A stretch of 64,000 nucleotides of DNA from an uncultured Eubacteriales bacterium (GCA_934395135.1 CAKRRK010000003.1:59763-123762); one strand, 5' to 3'; shown: positions 36,023 to 45,148, counted from the first letter of the stretch. A program made the numbers and translations. Notes: a model not told the origin generated them from the sequence alone.

Positions 36023-36092
36023 TAAAAAACTGCGGTGCTGCCGGAACAAAGCGTTCTTGGCAAAAGTCAGTGCAAATACCGCCGGGGGATGA

Positions 36093-37472
36093 TTACTCCT
36101 GGATTAGATATTTCATCCAGTGAAAGCGGTTGGTTTTCACAAAAGCTACGATGCATTTTATAAATTGATCCGATTTTGTCAAGAAAAATACCAAGGCTGG
36201 AGATAAATCCCACACAAAAGCACCAAGCAGGGCAATGGGGATGGCATATCCCCAGCACAGTACAAGATCCATAATTAACACAAATTTTGTATCGCCTCCG
36301 CCTCGCACAATGCCGCAGTTGCATGGCATCTGATAGGCGGATGCAAAATAAGAGGCTGCCAAAATTAGAATAAACTTTCGTGTCAGCGCCAGAGACTCCG
36401 GAGAAATTTCGGAATAAAGAGCGAGCATTGGATCGCAGAGCGCAAACATTAAAATGCCGCCGGCCGCGCCGATGAAAAGAAAGAGAATCTGAAATGTTTT
36501 TACATATTCCCGCAATTTGTCCGTAAGTCCGGCCCCAATGGTTTTTCCGATGATAATAGAGGTAGAAGTGGCCGTACATTCTGTAAAAACAAAAATCATT
36601 TGATAAAGGGCATTGGAAATGCTGTTGGCTGTAATTGCCTGATTACCGAGATGCCCCAAAATACCGGTATGTACGGCGCAGAAGATACCCCACAACCCAT
36701 TGGAAAGAAAGACCGGATAGGTAGTTTTGATATAGTCTTTCAGCATAGTTTGGTTCAGATGGAACCGGTGCTTAAAGTAGCAAAGGCGTTTGTCAAAAAA
36801 GATGGAAAAGATAAGGGCAATGCAAAGTTCCACCGTCCGTGCGATCAGGGTTGCCGCCGCCGCTCCCTCCGTCCCCAGACGCGGCGCGCCGAAGTTGCCA
36901 AAGATTAGCAAATAATTTAAAAAACCGTTTGTCCCTAATGTGACGGCGGACGCAATAGTGCCGATGACGACAACTTCCACACTGCGCAAAGCAGCAAAAA
37001 TCGTGTTGGAAAGAGCGAACGCAAAATAGGAAAATCGGATAATGCCCAGATACTTGATGCCCTCTTCAATATATGTCGGATCATCGGTAAACAAAGCCAT
37101 CAGTTGTTCCGGAATGAGACTGACCACAATGAAAAAGAGGACTGCGGAAAGAAGGCAGATGAAAATACCAATGCTGGCGGCGTCTCGGCAGCGATCCATT
37201 TCTTGTGTAGTACTTTTCGTCTGACCCAGCGCCTTTTGCTTTCCCCAATATTGCGAGGAGAAAAGAACGACGCCGATGCCTATGGCAGAAATAATATTTT
37301 GATAGATAAATTGTATCTGGTTTGCGATAGAAACGCCGGAAAGGGCGGCTTCCGAAAAATCGCCCAGCATAACATTGTCCAGCAGCCCCACACTCAGAAC
37401 AATCAGATTTTGCAGGGAAAGCAAAATCATGATTTTAAAGAAAGATGTATAAAAAGACTTGTCCCGGGTCAT
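36093..37472 (-). CDS. MATE-family multidrug/metabolite exporter
   Basis: 459 residues with twelve hydrophobic segments in two MatE halves. Markers: LDNVMLGDFSEAALSGVSIANQIQF, GIGVVLFSSQYWGKQ and CNCGIVRGGGDTKFVLIMD. A cation-driven exporter. Start is ATG 37472, preceded by GGTGAG on the minus strand; the open frame runs further upstream but is not membrane-protein-like. The divergent neighbour is smpB, with the two promoters sharing 37473-37648. Confidence 0.93.
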   Translation of the reverse strand: MTRDKSFYTSFFKIMILLSLQNLIVLSVGLLDNVMLGDFSEAALSGVSIANQIQFIYQNIISAIGIGVVLFSSQYWGKQKALGQTKSTTQEMDRCRDAASIGIFICLLSAVLFFIVVSLIPEQLMALFTDDPTYIEEGIKYLGIIRFSYFAFALSNTIFAALRSVEVVVIGTIASAVTLGTNGFLNYLLIFGNFGAPRLGTEGAAAATLIARTVELCIALIFSIFFDKRLCYFKHRFHLNQTMLKDYIKTTYPVFLSNGLWGIFCAVHTGILGHLGNQAITANSISNALYQMIFVFTECTATSTSIIIGKTIGAGLTDKLREYVKTFQILFLFIGAAGGILMFALCDPMLALYSEISPESLALTRKFILILAASYFASAYQMPCNCGIVRGGGDTKFVLIMDLVLCWGYAIPIALLGAFVWDLSPALVFFLTKSDQFIKCIVAFVKTNRFHWMKYLIQE

Positions 37473-37585
37473 ACTCTCACCGCCTTTTTGCGATATCAGT
37501 CGTATTATAGCATTTAAGGGATGCATTGAGAATATGTTTTTTGGAAATTGCCGAAAACAGCAAGAAAATGTAAAAGTTTTATGAC

Positions 37586-37614
37586 TTGACTTCATCTTTG
37601 AAACAAAGTATGAT
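37586..37614 (+). promoter_or_regulatory. Promoter of smpB
   Basis: TTGACT, a 17-base spacer and TATGAT (37609-37614), 35 bases before the GTG start. Confidence 0.75.
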
Positions 37615-37648
37615 ATGATAATGACGATAAAGGAAAGGTGGGTGCTGT

Positions 37649-38119
37649 GTGGGCATACGGACGGGAACAAAACAGATTGCAGCCAATAAAAAAGCATGGC
37701 ATGATTACTTTATCGAGGACAAAATCGAAGCGGGAATCGAGTTGTTCGGCACAGAGGTGAAATCCATTCGACAGGGAATGATAGGGTTGAAGGATTCTTA
37801 CTGCGTTTTTAAAAATGGGGAAGTGTTTATTAAAGGTATGCACATCAGCCCGTACGAAAAGGGGAACATTTTCAATCGGGATCCTTTGCGGGAAAAGAAG
37901 CTGCTTTTGCATAAAAAAGAGATTATGAATCTTTTTGGAAAGACAAGGCAGGATGGCTATTCACTGATTCCATTGTCAGTATATTTGAAAGGCTCCCGGG
38001 TAAAAATAGAGATCGGGCTGGCAAAAGGAAAGAAACTGTATGATAAACGAGCCTCCATTGCGAAAAAAGACGCGTCCCGCGAGATGGATCGGGCAATGAA
38101 AGAACGAAACAGATCATAA
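37649..38119 (+). CDS. smpB: SsrA-binding protein SmpB
   Basis: 156 residues, GTG start with AAAGGTGG upstream. Conserved [54 protein letters not shown] and the basic C-terminal tail [23 protein letters not shown]. Binds tmRNA and places it in the stalled ribosome. The gene for its partner tmRNA begins 4 bases downstream. Confidence 0.98.
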   Translation: MGIRTGTKQIAANKKAWHDYFIEDKIEAGIELFGTEVKSIRQGMIGLKDSYCVFKNGEVFIKGMHISPYEKGNIFNRDPLREKKLLLHKKEIMNLFGKTRQDGYSLIPLSVYLKGSRVKIEIGLAKGKKLYDKRASIAKKDASREMDRAMKERNRS

Positions 38120-38122
38120 TAT

Positions 38123-38474
38123 GGGGATGTAACGGCTTCGACGGGGATATGGAAACCGGGGAAGCGGGCGGTGGTGAGGCGCCACCATAAAAGCTTCAAT
38201 TGTTTATAAATTAAACAACAACAACAAAACTTTACTTGCTGCCTAATTAACGGCGGCCGTCCTGCCGGAGAGGACCGCGGCTCCGGACAGGGCGTCACTT
38301 AGCGGTGCACGTGAATACGCTAAGCTTTGCGCGTATCATGCATTATGAAGCTACCTAAGCTGTGTCCCTGTCATTTGGTGTGCAGCGGCGGGAATTTTTA
38401 AAAAATGACTACGCCCGTAGAAACCACGGTGGAAGAATCTTCGGACAGGGGTTCAACTCCCCTCATCTCCACCA
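38123..38474 (+). ncRNA. ssrA: Transfer-messenger RNA (tmRNA)
   Basis: One-piece tmRNA. The 5' GGGGATGTAACGGCTTCGACG and the 3' GGGTTCAACTCCCCTCATCTCCACCA form the tRNA-like ends, with acceptor pairing GGGGATG/CATCTCC and encoded CCA. The tag frame ends in codons for N-N-N-N-K-T-L-L-A-A followed by TAA at 38244-38246. The resume codon is not obvious, since the codon before this run is not the usual Ala or Gly. Pseudoknot-like GC-rich segments fill 38247-38400. It rescues stalled ribosomes together with SmpB. Confidence 0.97.
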
Positions 38475-38475
38475 C

Positions 38476-38513
38476 GTCGGAGCAAGCAATATGCAGCTTG
38501 CTCCGACTTTTTT
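38476..38513 (+). terminator. Terminator of ssrA
   Basis: Perfect arms GTCGGAGCAAGC/GCTTGCTCCGAC followed by TTTTTT. Confidence 0.95.
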
Positions 38514-38862
38514 CAAATGGCAGAGCGCGCTCATTTCGCTGTTCCTCCTTTCCAAACCGAACCCGCTCCGCTGAGCTTCGGTTTCGTTTTGGGCACGGAT
38601 CTGGGGCTGCCTCTTTTTGGTGAACGGGATTCAAAGCAGAACCAGACGGACAATTGGTGTTCGTCTGGTTCTTGTTCGTATCAGCCCTCATCTGCGTCAA
38701 CAAATGCGCATCGGACGAGCATCCGCTTTTGCAGGCACCTTTGCCATAAAATATTGGCTTTTATAGGAAAAACGCCGTCTTAGATCAATGTCAGAGGCGG
38801 CGTTTTGTTATGCCCAAAATAAAGGTACGACTCGCTTCTAACGGAAAAGGTCTGACACTAAG
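38514..38862. other. Non-coding stretch with two inverted repeats
   Basis: No convincing gene. It holds a perfect 11-base inverted repeat AGAACCAGACG/CGTCTGGTTCT (38638-38672) and a terminator-like AAAACGCCG/CGGCGTTTT hairpin (38768-38808). Open frames here lack ribosome sites and are not protein-like. Confidence 0.5.
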
Positions 38863-38892
38863 AAGAAAAAATGGATGCCCAAAGGGCATCCA
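38863..38892 (-). terminator. Terminator of the zinc-ribbon gene
   Basis: On the minus strand TGGATGCCC/GGGCATCCA followed by TTTTTTCTTCTT. Confidence 0.88.
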
Positions 38893-38908
38893 CATACAAA
38901 CTGAAACT

Positions 38909-39169
38909 TCAATCTTCAAACTTTTTATGACATTTAGGACATTCTTTAGGAAACGGTCGATATCCAGTAAGTGAATGCCCGCAATTAGGGCATCTCGCCA
39001 TCACAAACTGGCATACAATCCCCGCAATGATAGCCAAAAATCCTATCAATATCCATAAATTCAGCGTATATTCCTGTGATGTCACTGCTCCTATAATTGC
39101 AAGTAGTGCTCCTATACCTATTACAATCCAGGAGAGTACCGAATTCTTTTTTGGATTCTGCTTTCCCAT
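38909..39169 (-). CDS. Small membrane protein with C-terminal zinc ribbon
   Basis: 86 residues from ATG 39169, chosen for GGAGG 8 bases upstream. Two hydrophobic helices (about 12-30 and 36-56) are followed by a CPNCGHSL...CPKCHKKF zinc ribbon. Monocistronic with its own terminator. Function unknown; zinc-ribbon membrane proteins of this size are common and uncharacterised in Firmicutes. Confidence 0.75.
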   Translation of the reverse strand: MGKQNPKKNSVLSWIVIGIGALLAIIGAVTSQEYTLNLWILIGFLAIIAGIVCQFVMARCPNCGHSLTGYRPFPKECPKCHKKFED

Positions 39170-39187
39170 ATATATTTCCTCCGTCAA

Positions 39188-39585
39188 ACTCCAGTCTGCA
39201 TGAACATTATAACAGCATATCAGATGACGATAAAGAAAATCTTCTTAGTAAAACTGATACCCAATAGCTGAAATGAGGTGATAACGCCCGGAAGCGGCTG
39301 CTCTGCTACTTCGGCAGGCATTGCAAGCGAAAACACTGAATGCCTGGAATCCGGTGAAGTTGGCAGAGAGCGGTCGTCAGGTGAATCAGTGGAATGTCAT
39401 ACATCAAAAGCGGCCAGCGGTGGATGGTGTCACTTATATGCCGTGAGTCTGCAAAACACCTATGGTCAGAACGTTCAAAAGGGCTGACGAACTTGCGAAT
39501 GTACAGATCTGAATTTTGACCACATGGAAATGTATGGATACGGCTATGTAGTTGTTGCGAAAAAACTTTTTAATAACAACGGAAT
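39188..39585. other. Unexplained 400-base stretch, possibly a gene remnant
   Basis: Less AT-rich than the flanking intergenic DNA between 39278 and 39490, and open for 69 codons on the plus strand, but the product (Ser/Gly/Glu-rich) matches nothing I recognise and has no good ribosome site. Could be debris of an inserted element. No terminal repeats were seen. Confidence 0.3.
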
Positions 39586-39632
39586 AAAAGGCAAGGCTGG
39601 AAAATTGAAATTATTTTCCAGCCTTACCTTTT
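39586..39632. terminator. Bidirectional terminator downstream of the giant SLH gene
   Basis: AAAAGG.AAGGCTGGAAAAT/ATTTTCCAGCCTT.CCTTTT, with A- and T-runs on opposite sides so it works in either direction. Confidence 0.88.
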
Positions 39633-39653
39633 AGCTTAATAGGGGGTTGCTAA

Positions 39654-42600
39654 TTACGAATTCACAAACTGATGCAGAAAGCGATAAAACAGTGCGGCGG
39701 CTTCCGCGCGGCTCAGGTTATCCTGCGGGGCAAGTTTCCGGACATCGCGTCCTTGGATCAGTTCACAGCCGACGGCCCAGGACATAGCTTCCTCCGCCCA
39801 CAAAGATACTTTGTCCGCATCGCTGAACGGAGACAGATTTCCACGCTCCTCGGTTGAAAAACCAGAGGCACAGGCGTAACGGTATAGCATCGTAGCCATC
39901 TGTTCGCGCGTAATCTGCAGCATAGGATGGGTGCCGTCAGAAAGTCCGCTATTTTGCACCCAGGTGCGCGGCGCGTCATACCAGGTTGTCTCACTTTCAG
40001 AACGGGGATCTCCGGCAATGCGGGACAGCGCCGTCCAGGCCATAGCACGGCTCATTGTATCGTTGGGTGCAAAATTACCGTTGCCGTCTCCGAACATCAC
40101 CTGATGCTGGTATACATAACGCACAGCGTCATAGGCCCAGTGCTCTTGGGATACATCGGGGAAGGCCGGGCTTTGCCCGGTCAGCACAGCATAGCGCTGT
40201 TCCGCCGCTGACAGAAGGTCATAATTGCGTACTAGTTTTTGCTGTGCCGCCGTCAGACGATCGTAAGCGGAGCGAGCAGCCTTGATTGCTTCGCCGCTTT
40301 TTTCATCCACGGTGCCGATGGCGGCGATTTGCTGACTTACTGCGTCTGCTGCTTTTTGATCGGTGGAATTTGCGGCGCTCCAATTGTTGGAGCCAGGTTC
40401 ACGCGTGTAGTCTGCTGTGAAAAATACGACGATTTCATCTTGGTCTTGCAAGCCTTGGGAGGACATATATTTGCTGGAAAGCTCTCCGTTGATCCGGTAC
40501 ATCCAGCCGGAATTTTTTCCTTCGTCAAATTCTGCCAGCGTTATGCCGCTGCCATTGGTGATGGACGCAATATAGCTGCCGCACCGGTTACTGGTGTAAC
40601 CATGGCTGGTAAGCAGGTCAGAGAAGACGTCATAAACTGTAGTGCCCTCGGCGTAAGACAGATTGGACTCCTGAAAGCCAAATCCATTTCCACCGTCCAG
40701 TGTAAAGGAAATGGTTAGCTTTTTCTGCTCTGCTTTGGCGGCGTTTGCTGCCTGTTTTCGCAGAGTCTGGATGGCTTCGGTCGTTCCCTGTGCATAGTTC
40801 GTGCCGGTTACGACCAAAGAAGCGCAGACGGGCTGTTTATAGAGTTTTTGAAAATCTGTGTTTTCAGGATGTTTTTCAGCATATTTGCCCAAAGTTTCGC
40901 TGGAGAGGTAGCTTGTAATTGTGACAGCTTTGCTTTCTTCTGCGCGTGTAACAAGCAGGTTTTCATGCGAAATGACATCGTTGTTGCTGGAACGGAACAG
41001 ACGCCAGATCTGTTGGTCATACCAATCGTCCAGTTCATCTGGAACGATACCGTGATTTTTTCGTTCCGGATGGCTGTAGACCCAGACAAGCTGGCCATCT
41101 TCTCCCAAATAGCATTCCTGGAAAGCCTGCAGGTCCGTTGTAATATTGTCTTCTTCGGAATTGGCGTTTTTAATGCCGTCAAAATAATGCGTCTTAACCT
41201 GTTCCAGCAAGGAAATTTCATTGTCGATTTCAAGCTGGGTCAAGGGCTGTACCGTGACGGTGATTTCTTGAGAGGCCAGGACATCCAGTGCAGCGAGGTC
41301 TTCCTGCCGCTGCGGGCCATTGGGACGGTCGAGAATTTGGATAGTCAGCGTAACGGTCTTGGCAGCTTCGCCGGGCAAAGGACGATAAACGTCCACACGG
41401 GCAGCGTTGGGGGTATCTGGGGCAGCAATGGTATCTTCATCACTGCTGCTGATGACGACGGGCGTGTATTTGCCGTCAATCTTCATGGTACGGGTTGTGG
41501 GGAACAGGATATCGTTTATAACCCAATCCCTGTCCAGAGCTTCGCCGGTTACAGCGTCAGTCAGACCAGGTACAGCCAGTGCGGCGTCAAGCTTTTCCTG
41601 ATAGGATATGCTGGTGCCGGTATTTCCGGGGACAGCGCAGTCAAATTCCCGGGTAGCTGTCACTCCGCTTACGCTGTTGCATTGCAGGGTTGCAGTCAGC
41701 ACCACCGCGGTGCTTTCCTGGGAGAGAATGGTGACCGGATATGGCGAATTGTAGGAGGCTGCCGCACCCACTTTTAGTATCGTGGCGTCGGAAGACTCCC
41801 AGATAACCTTTGCCCAGCTTTTTCCATCTACGATTTGTGGAAGGGTCATGCCAGTTTCTGCTGTTTCCGGAATTCGAAGGGTATCGGCTGCCGCGTCCAG
41901 TTCTGTTTGCACCTTGCCAAGATCCCAATTAAGGCTGGTATACCATTCTTTTTCAACGGTAACCCCATACTTGGAAAGAAGGAAGGTGGTATAGAAATAA
42001 CCGCCGCTTCCAGTCATGCCGGGGTTAAAATAATAGTGGATAGCGCCATCTTTGCCAATGCCGCAGTAATTATTGGTGTCAGAAACGGCCTCTTTTACAG
42101 AAACAGTAATGCCTTCGTAGCCGGCAGACAGGAGTTTCTGTTCCATGGCAGTGACGGCGTTGCTGTCTATGCCGTAAACAGGCTTAAAATTACCGGTTAA
42201 TGCATTCGCTGCGGCGTTCAATTCCGCTTCAGCTTCCGTTGTCTCCGCAGAATAGATGGTCAGGATATAGTCCCGTGTTTCTGTGGAATTGTCAGAGGTG
42301 TCTGTCACGACAGCAGTCAGTGTTACAGTGGTCGAGCCATGCTCTGGCAGCGCCACCACGTTAAGTTCCTCTGTGATATAAGCAGCCGCACTGCTGGTAT
42401 ATTGTACGGTATAGCCTTCGCCAGAAGTGGGCAGACCGAGTGCACCGACGGAGCGAACGATATTTTCAGCAGGCAGTTTGGCGGCAATGGCCTCAAACGC
42501 TTTTCCAAACACAGTCTGTTCCCAAATGGCATAAAGGTTATAGGACTCTCCGTCTTCGCTGTCCCACGAATCGTATTCGCGGTGGATTGTTGCTCCATCC

Positions 42601-44399
42601 GCATATTTCACCGTGGATCCGTAGGAACTTTCCGCCCAGCCCTTAAACCGATAACCATCTCTGGCGTAAGTACAGGCTGGCAGAGTAAAATCCACTCCAA
42701 ACTCTACTGGAGTGTCCGCCATTGTACCTGTAACAGAGTCTTTATCACTGTACTTAACGTTGAATTTGACAACATACTGATAGTTTCGCCACACGGCGAT
42801 CAGTGTAACCTCATCGCCGGTGAACACGGTATCTGCCGTGACCTTTTCCGTAGGCTTTCCATCCGATACGATATACCACCCATCCAGCGCCTTGTCTTCG
42901 GGGTAATTATACGAGGACAAATACGGGAGGCTGGAAAATACTTTGTCATAGGATACGGTTTTGTCATATATCGTGCCGTTATAGCCGTTTCCATCAAAGT
43001 GGACGATGATGCCCTTTTCCCAATGGGCATACATGGTCGTTCCATTTTTGGCATCTTCTGCGGTAAAGCCATACTGTGGCTCAGTTGTACCGATCTCGCT
43101 TCCGCCCTCTGCCGCGGTAAACCAGCCTTTGAAAATATAGCCAGTACGCGTGGGCGTGGGAAGAGAACGGAAGTCGGCGCCGCCGGTAGACTCGTTATAG
43201 ACGTAATTGTAGTTTTTCCCCACCACGCCGGTGCGGGTGTAGTTCTCGCCGCCTGCATAATTCAGGTCAATGGTCACCTGGACAGGCAGGCCCGCCCAAG
43301 CGGCGTAATAGTCAACGACAGCCCCCTCTGTGCTGGTCAGATTTTTTACTGTTTTCCCTGCGGCGTCACCGCTGCTTGCGCTGGCATATGTGCCCCAGCC
43401 GTTGAACTGATATCCGGCCCGCGTGAAACCACAGGTCGGCAGGGTGATATCCTGGTCATATTGGGCCGAAATCTCCTCCACGGTTCCCTCGCCGCCGTTG
43501 GCGTGAAAACGGATAGTATAGGAAATGGGCGTCCACTTTGCGGTGTAGGTGACAGGGGCGGAAATCACAGTTTCCGCCGTAAGCTGTGTGTCGCCGTGGA
43601 ACCAGCCGCCAAAAACATAGCCCTTTAAGGTCGGGTCTGTGGGGATGTTGCCAGCGCCGATGGCATAGTTCTGGGCCACGTCCACCGTGCTCGTGACGCC
43701 GTTGTTGTCAAAGGTCACTGTGTAGGCGTCCGCCCAAACTGCGTAAAGATCTATATTCGCTTCCAACGCGATGGCCGCGCCGTCGGCATAGGCGACCTCT
43801 GTGGATTCCGCGCCGCTGGCCCAGCCGGCAAACACCTTGCCAGCTTCAGCAAAGGTATTTTCTTTCAGCGTACCGCTGCCGCCGTAAATGTTCTGGGTGT
43901 AGGCGTCGCTGCCGTTATGAAAGGTGACCGTCAGCGGCGTGCCGCAGGAGAAGCTGCGGAGATAGACGCAGTCGTCTCCCTTGTCACCATAACTATCTTT
44001 TGTATACTGAACGGTCAGTTTATCCCCCGTTTTTGCCTCTCTGGTAACGCCTGTCCAGTCGATTTCTCCGCTCACCGCATCGGCAATCGTCTCGCTTCCC
44101 AGGGTAATGGTGCATTTGTCATACTTTGCCTCGGACGAAACCTTGTACTCAAATGAGACCGCCGTATCCGCTGTAAAGGTCAGCGTCAGGGTGCTGGTTG
44201 AATACGCCTTGCCCTTGCTTCCGGACTTGACTTGATCCCCATCTACAACCCAGGCAGTGGTGCCCGTGCCGCCGTCTGCCGTCAGAGGCATCCCTGCAAA
44301 ATAATCGCGGATTGTCGTATCCGCTGCCAGCGCGGCAGCGGGGAATAGTGAGAAAGCCAGCACGAACGCAAGTGCCAGCGACAGCCATCGTTTTTTCAT
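39654..44399 (-). CDS. Giant secreted SLH protein with InlB repeats and a DUF4430 (transcobalamin-like) domain
   Basis: 1581 residues. Signal peptide to about 26 (ALAA). Roughly 150-655: about six InlB B-type repeats (pattern VTFDNNG...GYVFGGWF...YTAKW). About 655-1220: beta-rich Ig-like segments with helical linkers. About 1225-1331: a DUF4430 domain (ISFTLDGGNGFGFQES, TTVYDVFSDLL, NSGWMYRINGE, DEIVVFF), the family related to the C-terminal beta domain of transcobalamin and intrinsic factor. About 1335-1400: helical FIVAR-like linker. 1411-1581: three SLH repeats for wall anchoring. AAGGAG lies 8 bases before the ATG. Expression should be controlled by the cobalamin riboswitch directly upstream, so a role in capturing corrinoids at the surface is likely, though inferred. 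Confidence 0.93.
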   Translation of the reverse strand: MKKRWLSLALAFVLAFSLFPAAALAADTTIRDYFAGMPLTADGGTGTTAWVVDGDQVKSGSKGKAYSTSTLTLTFTADTAVSFEYKVSSEAKYDKCTITLGSETIADAVSGEIDWTGVTREAKTGDKLTVQYTKDSYGDKGDDCVYLRSFSCGTPLTVTFHNGSDAYTQNIYGGSGTLKENTFAEAGKVFAGWASGAESTEVAYADGAAIALEANIDLYAVWADAYTVTFDNNGVTSTVDVAQNYAIGAGNIPTDPTLKGYVFGGWFHGDTQLTAETVISAPVTYTAKWTPISYTIRFHANGGEGTVEEISAQYDQDITLPTCGFTRAGYQFNGWGTYASASSGDAAGKTVKNLTSTEGAVVDYYAAWAGLPVQVTIDLNYAGGENYTRTGVVGKNYNYVYNESTGGADFRSLPTPTRTGYIFKGWFTAAEGGSEIGTTEPQYGFTAEDAKNGTTMYAHWEKGIIVHFDGNGYNGTIYDKTVSYDKVFSSLPYLSSYNYPEDKALDGWYIVSDGKPTEKVTADTVFTGDEVTLIAVWRNYQYVVKFNVKYSDKDSVTGTMADTPVEFGVDFTLPACTYARDGYRFKGWAESSYGSTVKYADGATIHREYDSWDSEDGESYNLYAIWEQTVFGKAFEAIAAKLPAENIVRSVGALGLPTSGEGYTVQYTSSAAAYITEELNVVALPEHGSTTVTLTAVVTDTSDNSTETRDYILTIYSAETTEAEAELNAAANALTGNFKPVYGIDSNAVTAMEQKLLSAGYEGITVSVKEAVSDTNNYCGIGKDGAIHYYFNPGMTGSGGYFYTTFLLSKYGVTVEKEWYTSLNWDLGKVQTELDAAADTLRIPETAETGMTLPQIVDGKSWAKVIWESSDATILKVGAAASYNSPYPVTILSQESTAVVLTATLQCNSVSGVTATREFDCAVPGNTGTSISYQEKLDAALAVPGLTDAVTGEALDRDWVINDILFPTTRTMKIDGKYTPVVISSSDEDTIAAPDTPNAARVDVYRPLPGEAAKTVTLTIQILDRPNGPQRQEDLAALDVLASQEITVTVQPLTQLEIDNEISLLEQVKTHYFDGIKNANSEEDNITTDLQAFQECYLGEDGQLVWVYSHPERKNHGIVPDELDDWYDQQIWRLFRSSNNDVISHENLLVTRAEESKAVTITSYLSSETLGKYAEKHPENTDFQKLYKQPVCASLVVTGTNYAQGTTEAIQTLRKQAANAAKAEQKKLTISFTLDGGNGFGFQESNLSYAEGTTVYDVFSDLLTSHGYTSNRCGSYIASITNGSGITLAEFDEGKNSGWMYRINGELSSKYMSSQGLQDQDEIVVFFTADYTREPGSNNWSAANSTDQKAADAVSQQIAAIGTVDEKSGEAIKAARSAYDRLTAAQQKLVRNYDLLSAAEQRYAVLTGQSPAFPDVSQEHWAYDAVRYVYQHQVMFGDGNGNFAPNDTMSRAMAWTALSRIAGDPRSESETTWYDAPRTWVQNSGLSDGTHPMLQITREQMATMLYRYACASGFSTEERGNLSPFSDADKVSLWAEEAMSWAVGCELIQGRDVRKLAPQDNLSRAEAAALFYRFLHQFVNS

Positions 44400-44413
44400 T
44401 GTAATCGCTCCTT

Positions 44414-44449
44414 AAAATAAAAAGTCTGTCCTCCTGCCGGAGCACAGAC
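44414..44449 (-). terminator. Riboswitch-controlled terminator
   Basis: On the minus strand GTCTGT..CTCC / GGAG..ACAGAC followed by TTTTTATTTT, ending just before the ribosome site of the SLH gene. AGCACAG/CTGTGCT (44457-44463 with 44441-44447) can form a competing antiterminator that shares its 5' arm. Confidence 0.8.
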
Positions 44450-44640
44450 AAACACACTGTGCTGTAAAATCAAACAGCCCAGTGCATGCACTCTCCGGTT
44501 CCGGCGGAAAGGCTTTCAGCTCTCAGGTAATCTGACTTATCCATAGCGGATGAAACCGCATAGCATCACAGTGACCGACTCGCGGGGCATTTCACCCCGT
44601 TCCCCCTGCCGCCCGCAGCGGCGAGAGCTGTGTACCTATA
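44450..44640 (-). promoter_or_regulatory. Cobalamin (B12) riboswitch
   Basis: Read on the minus strand, the aptamer shows GGAACGGGGTGAAATGCCCCG, then GGTCACTGTGATG, then AAGTCAGATTACCTG, matching the conserved cobalamin riboswitch core and B12 box. P1 is closed by CAGCTCTC/GAGAGCTG (44630-44623 with 44524-44517). The segment 44450-44516 holds the P13-type hairpin and the antiterminator. B12 binding should favour the terminator and switch off the 1581-residue surface protein. Confidence 0.92.
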
Positions 44641-44764
44641 AAATTAATTTCATCTTACCAGAAAGCGAATATCTTGTAAAGAGCATATTTTTATGGCGGT
44701 GCTGCAGGAAAGGCGTCAGAATTAAAGGCCGGCAGCTGCCGGCTGGAAGGACGCACCATGAAAT

Positions 44765-45007
44765 TTAACGATTGGAAGAACTTAATAAAGCCGCTTCAGC
44801 CTCCGGAGAAATAATTCGGAGAAGCGGCACATCCAAAGTATCGGCGATGCGAACAAGGGCATAGATGGTAGGGTTTGCAGTACCATGTTCGATGGAACGA
44901 AGGTAGGAAACACTCATATCCGAATCCAGCGCCAGCCGTTCCTGCGAAATTCTCTTTTCTTTTCGCAAAAGTATAATGTTTTTACCAATTTCGACCTGAA
45001 TTGACAT
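44765..45007 (-). CDS. XRE-family helix-turn-helix regulator
   Basis: 80 residues. A Cro/CI-type HTH nearly fills the protein (IGKNIILLRKEKRISQERLALDSDMSVSYLRSIEHGTANPT). A short C-terminal tail with no other domain. GGGAGGG lies upstream on the minus strand. It sits alone, divergent from nothing obvious. Its targets are unknown; the riboswitch locus ends 125 bases away. Confidence 0.88.
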   Translation of the reverse strand: MSIQVEIGKNIILLRKEKRISQERLALDSDMSVSYLRSIEHGTANPTIYALVRIADTLDVPLLRIISPEAEAALLSSSNR

Positions 45008-45148
45008 AAAATCCCTCCCCAGCGAATAGAATAGGGAAGTTTTTTTATCAGCACCAGACGATATAAAGGCGATTTCAGTTATTTTCCCGGGAAAGCCCTG
45101 TTAACAGCAAAAAAACGACAGATAATGCTTAAAAACAGACATAAAAAT

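Noticed and set aside
38362..38783. Several short frames downstream of and within ssrA
   Set aside because: They overlap tmRNA and its terminator or the adjacent inverted repeat, and are not conserved-looking.
40848..41777. 309-codon frame on the plus strand inside the SLH gene region
   Set aside because: Antisense to the SLH gene, with no ribosome site and low-complexity translation.
42339..43628. 429-codon open frame on the plus strand
   Set aside because: It lies antisense to the giant SLH gene, is Cys/His/Arg-rich with no domain, and arises from the codon composition of the true gene.
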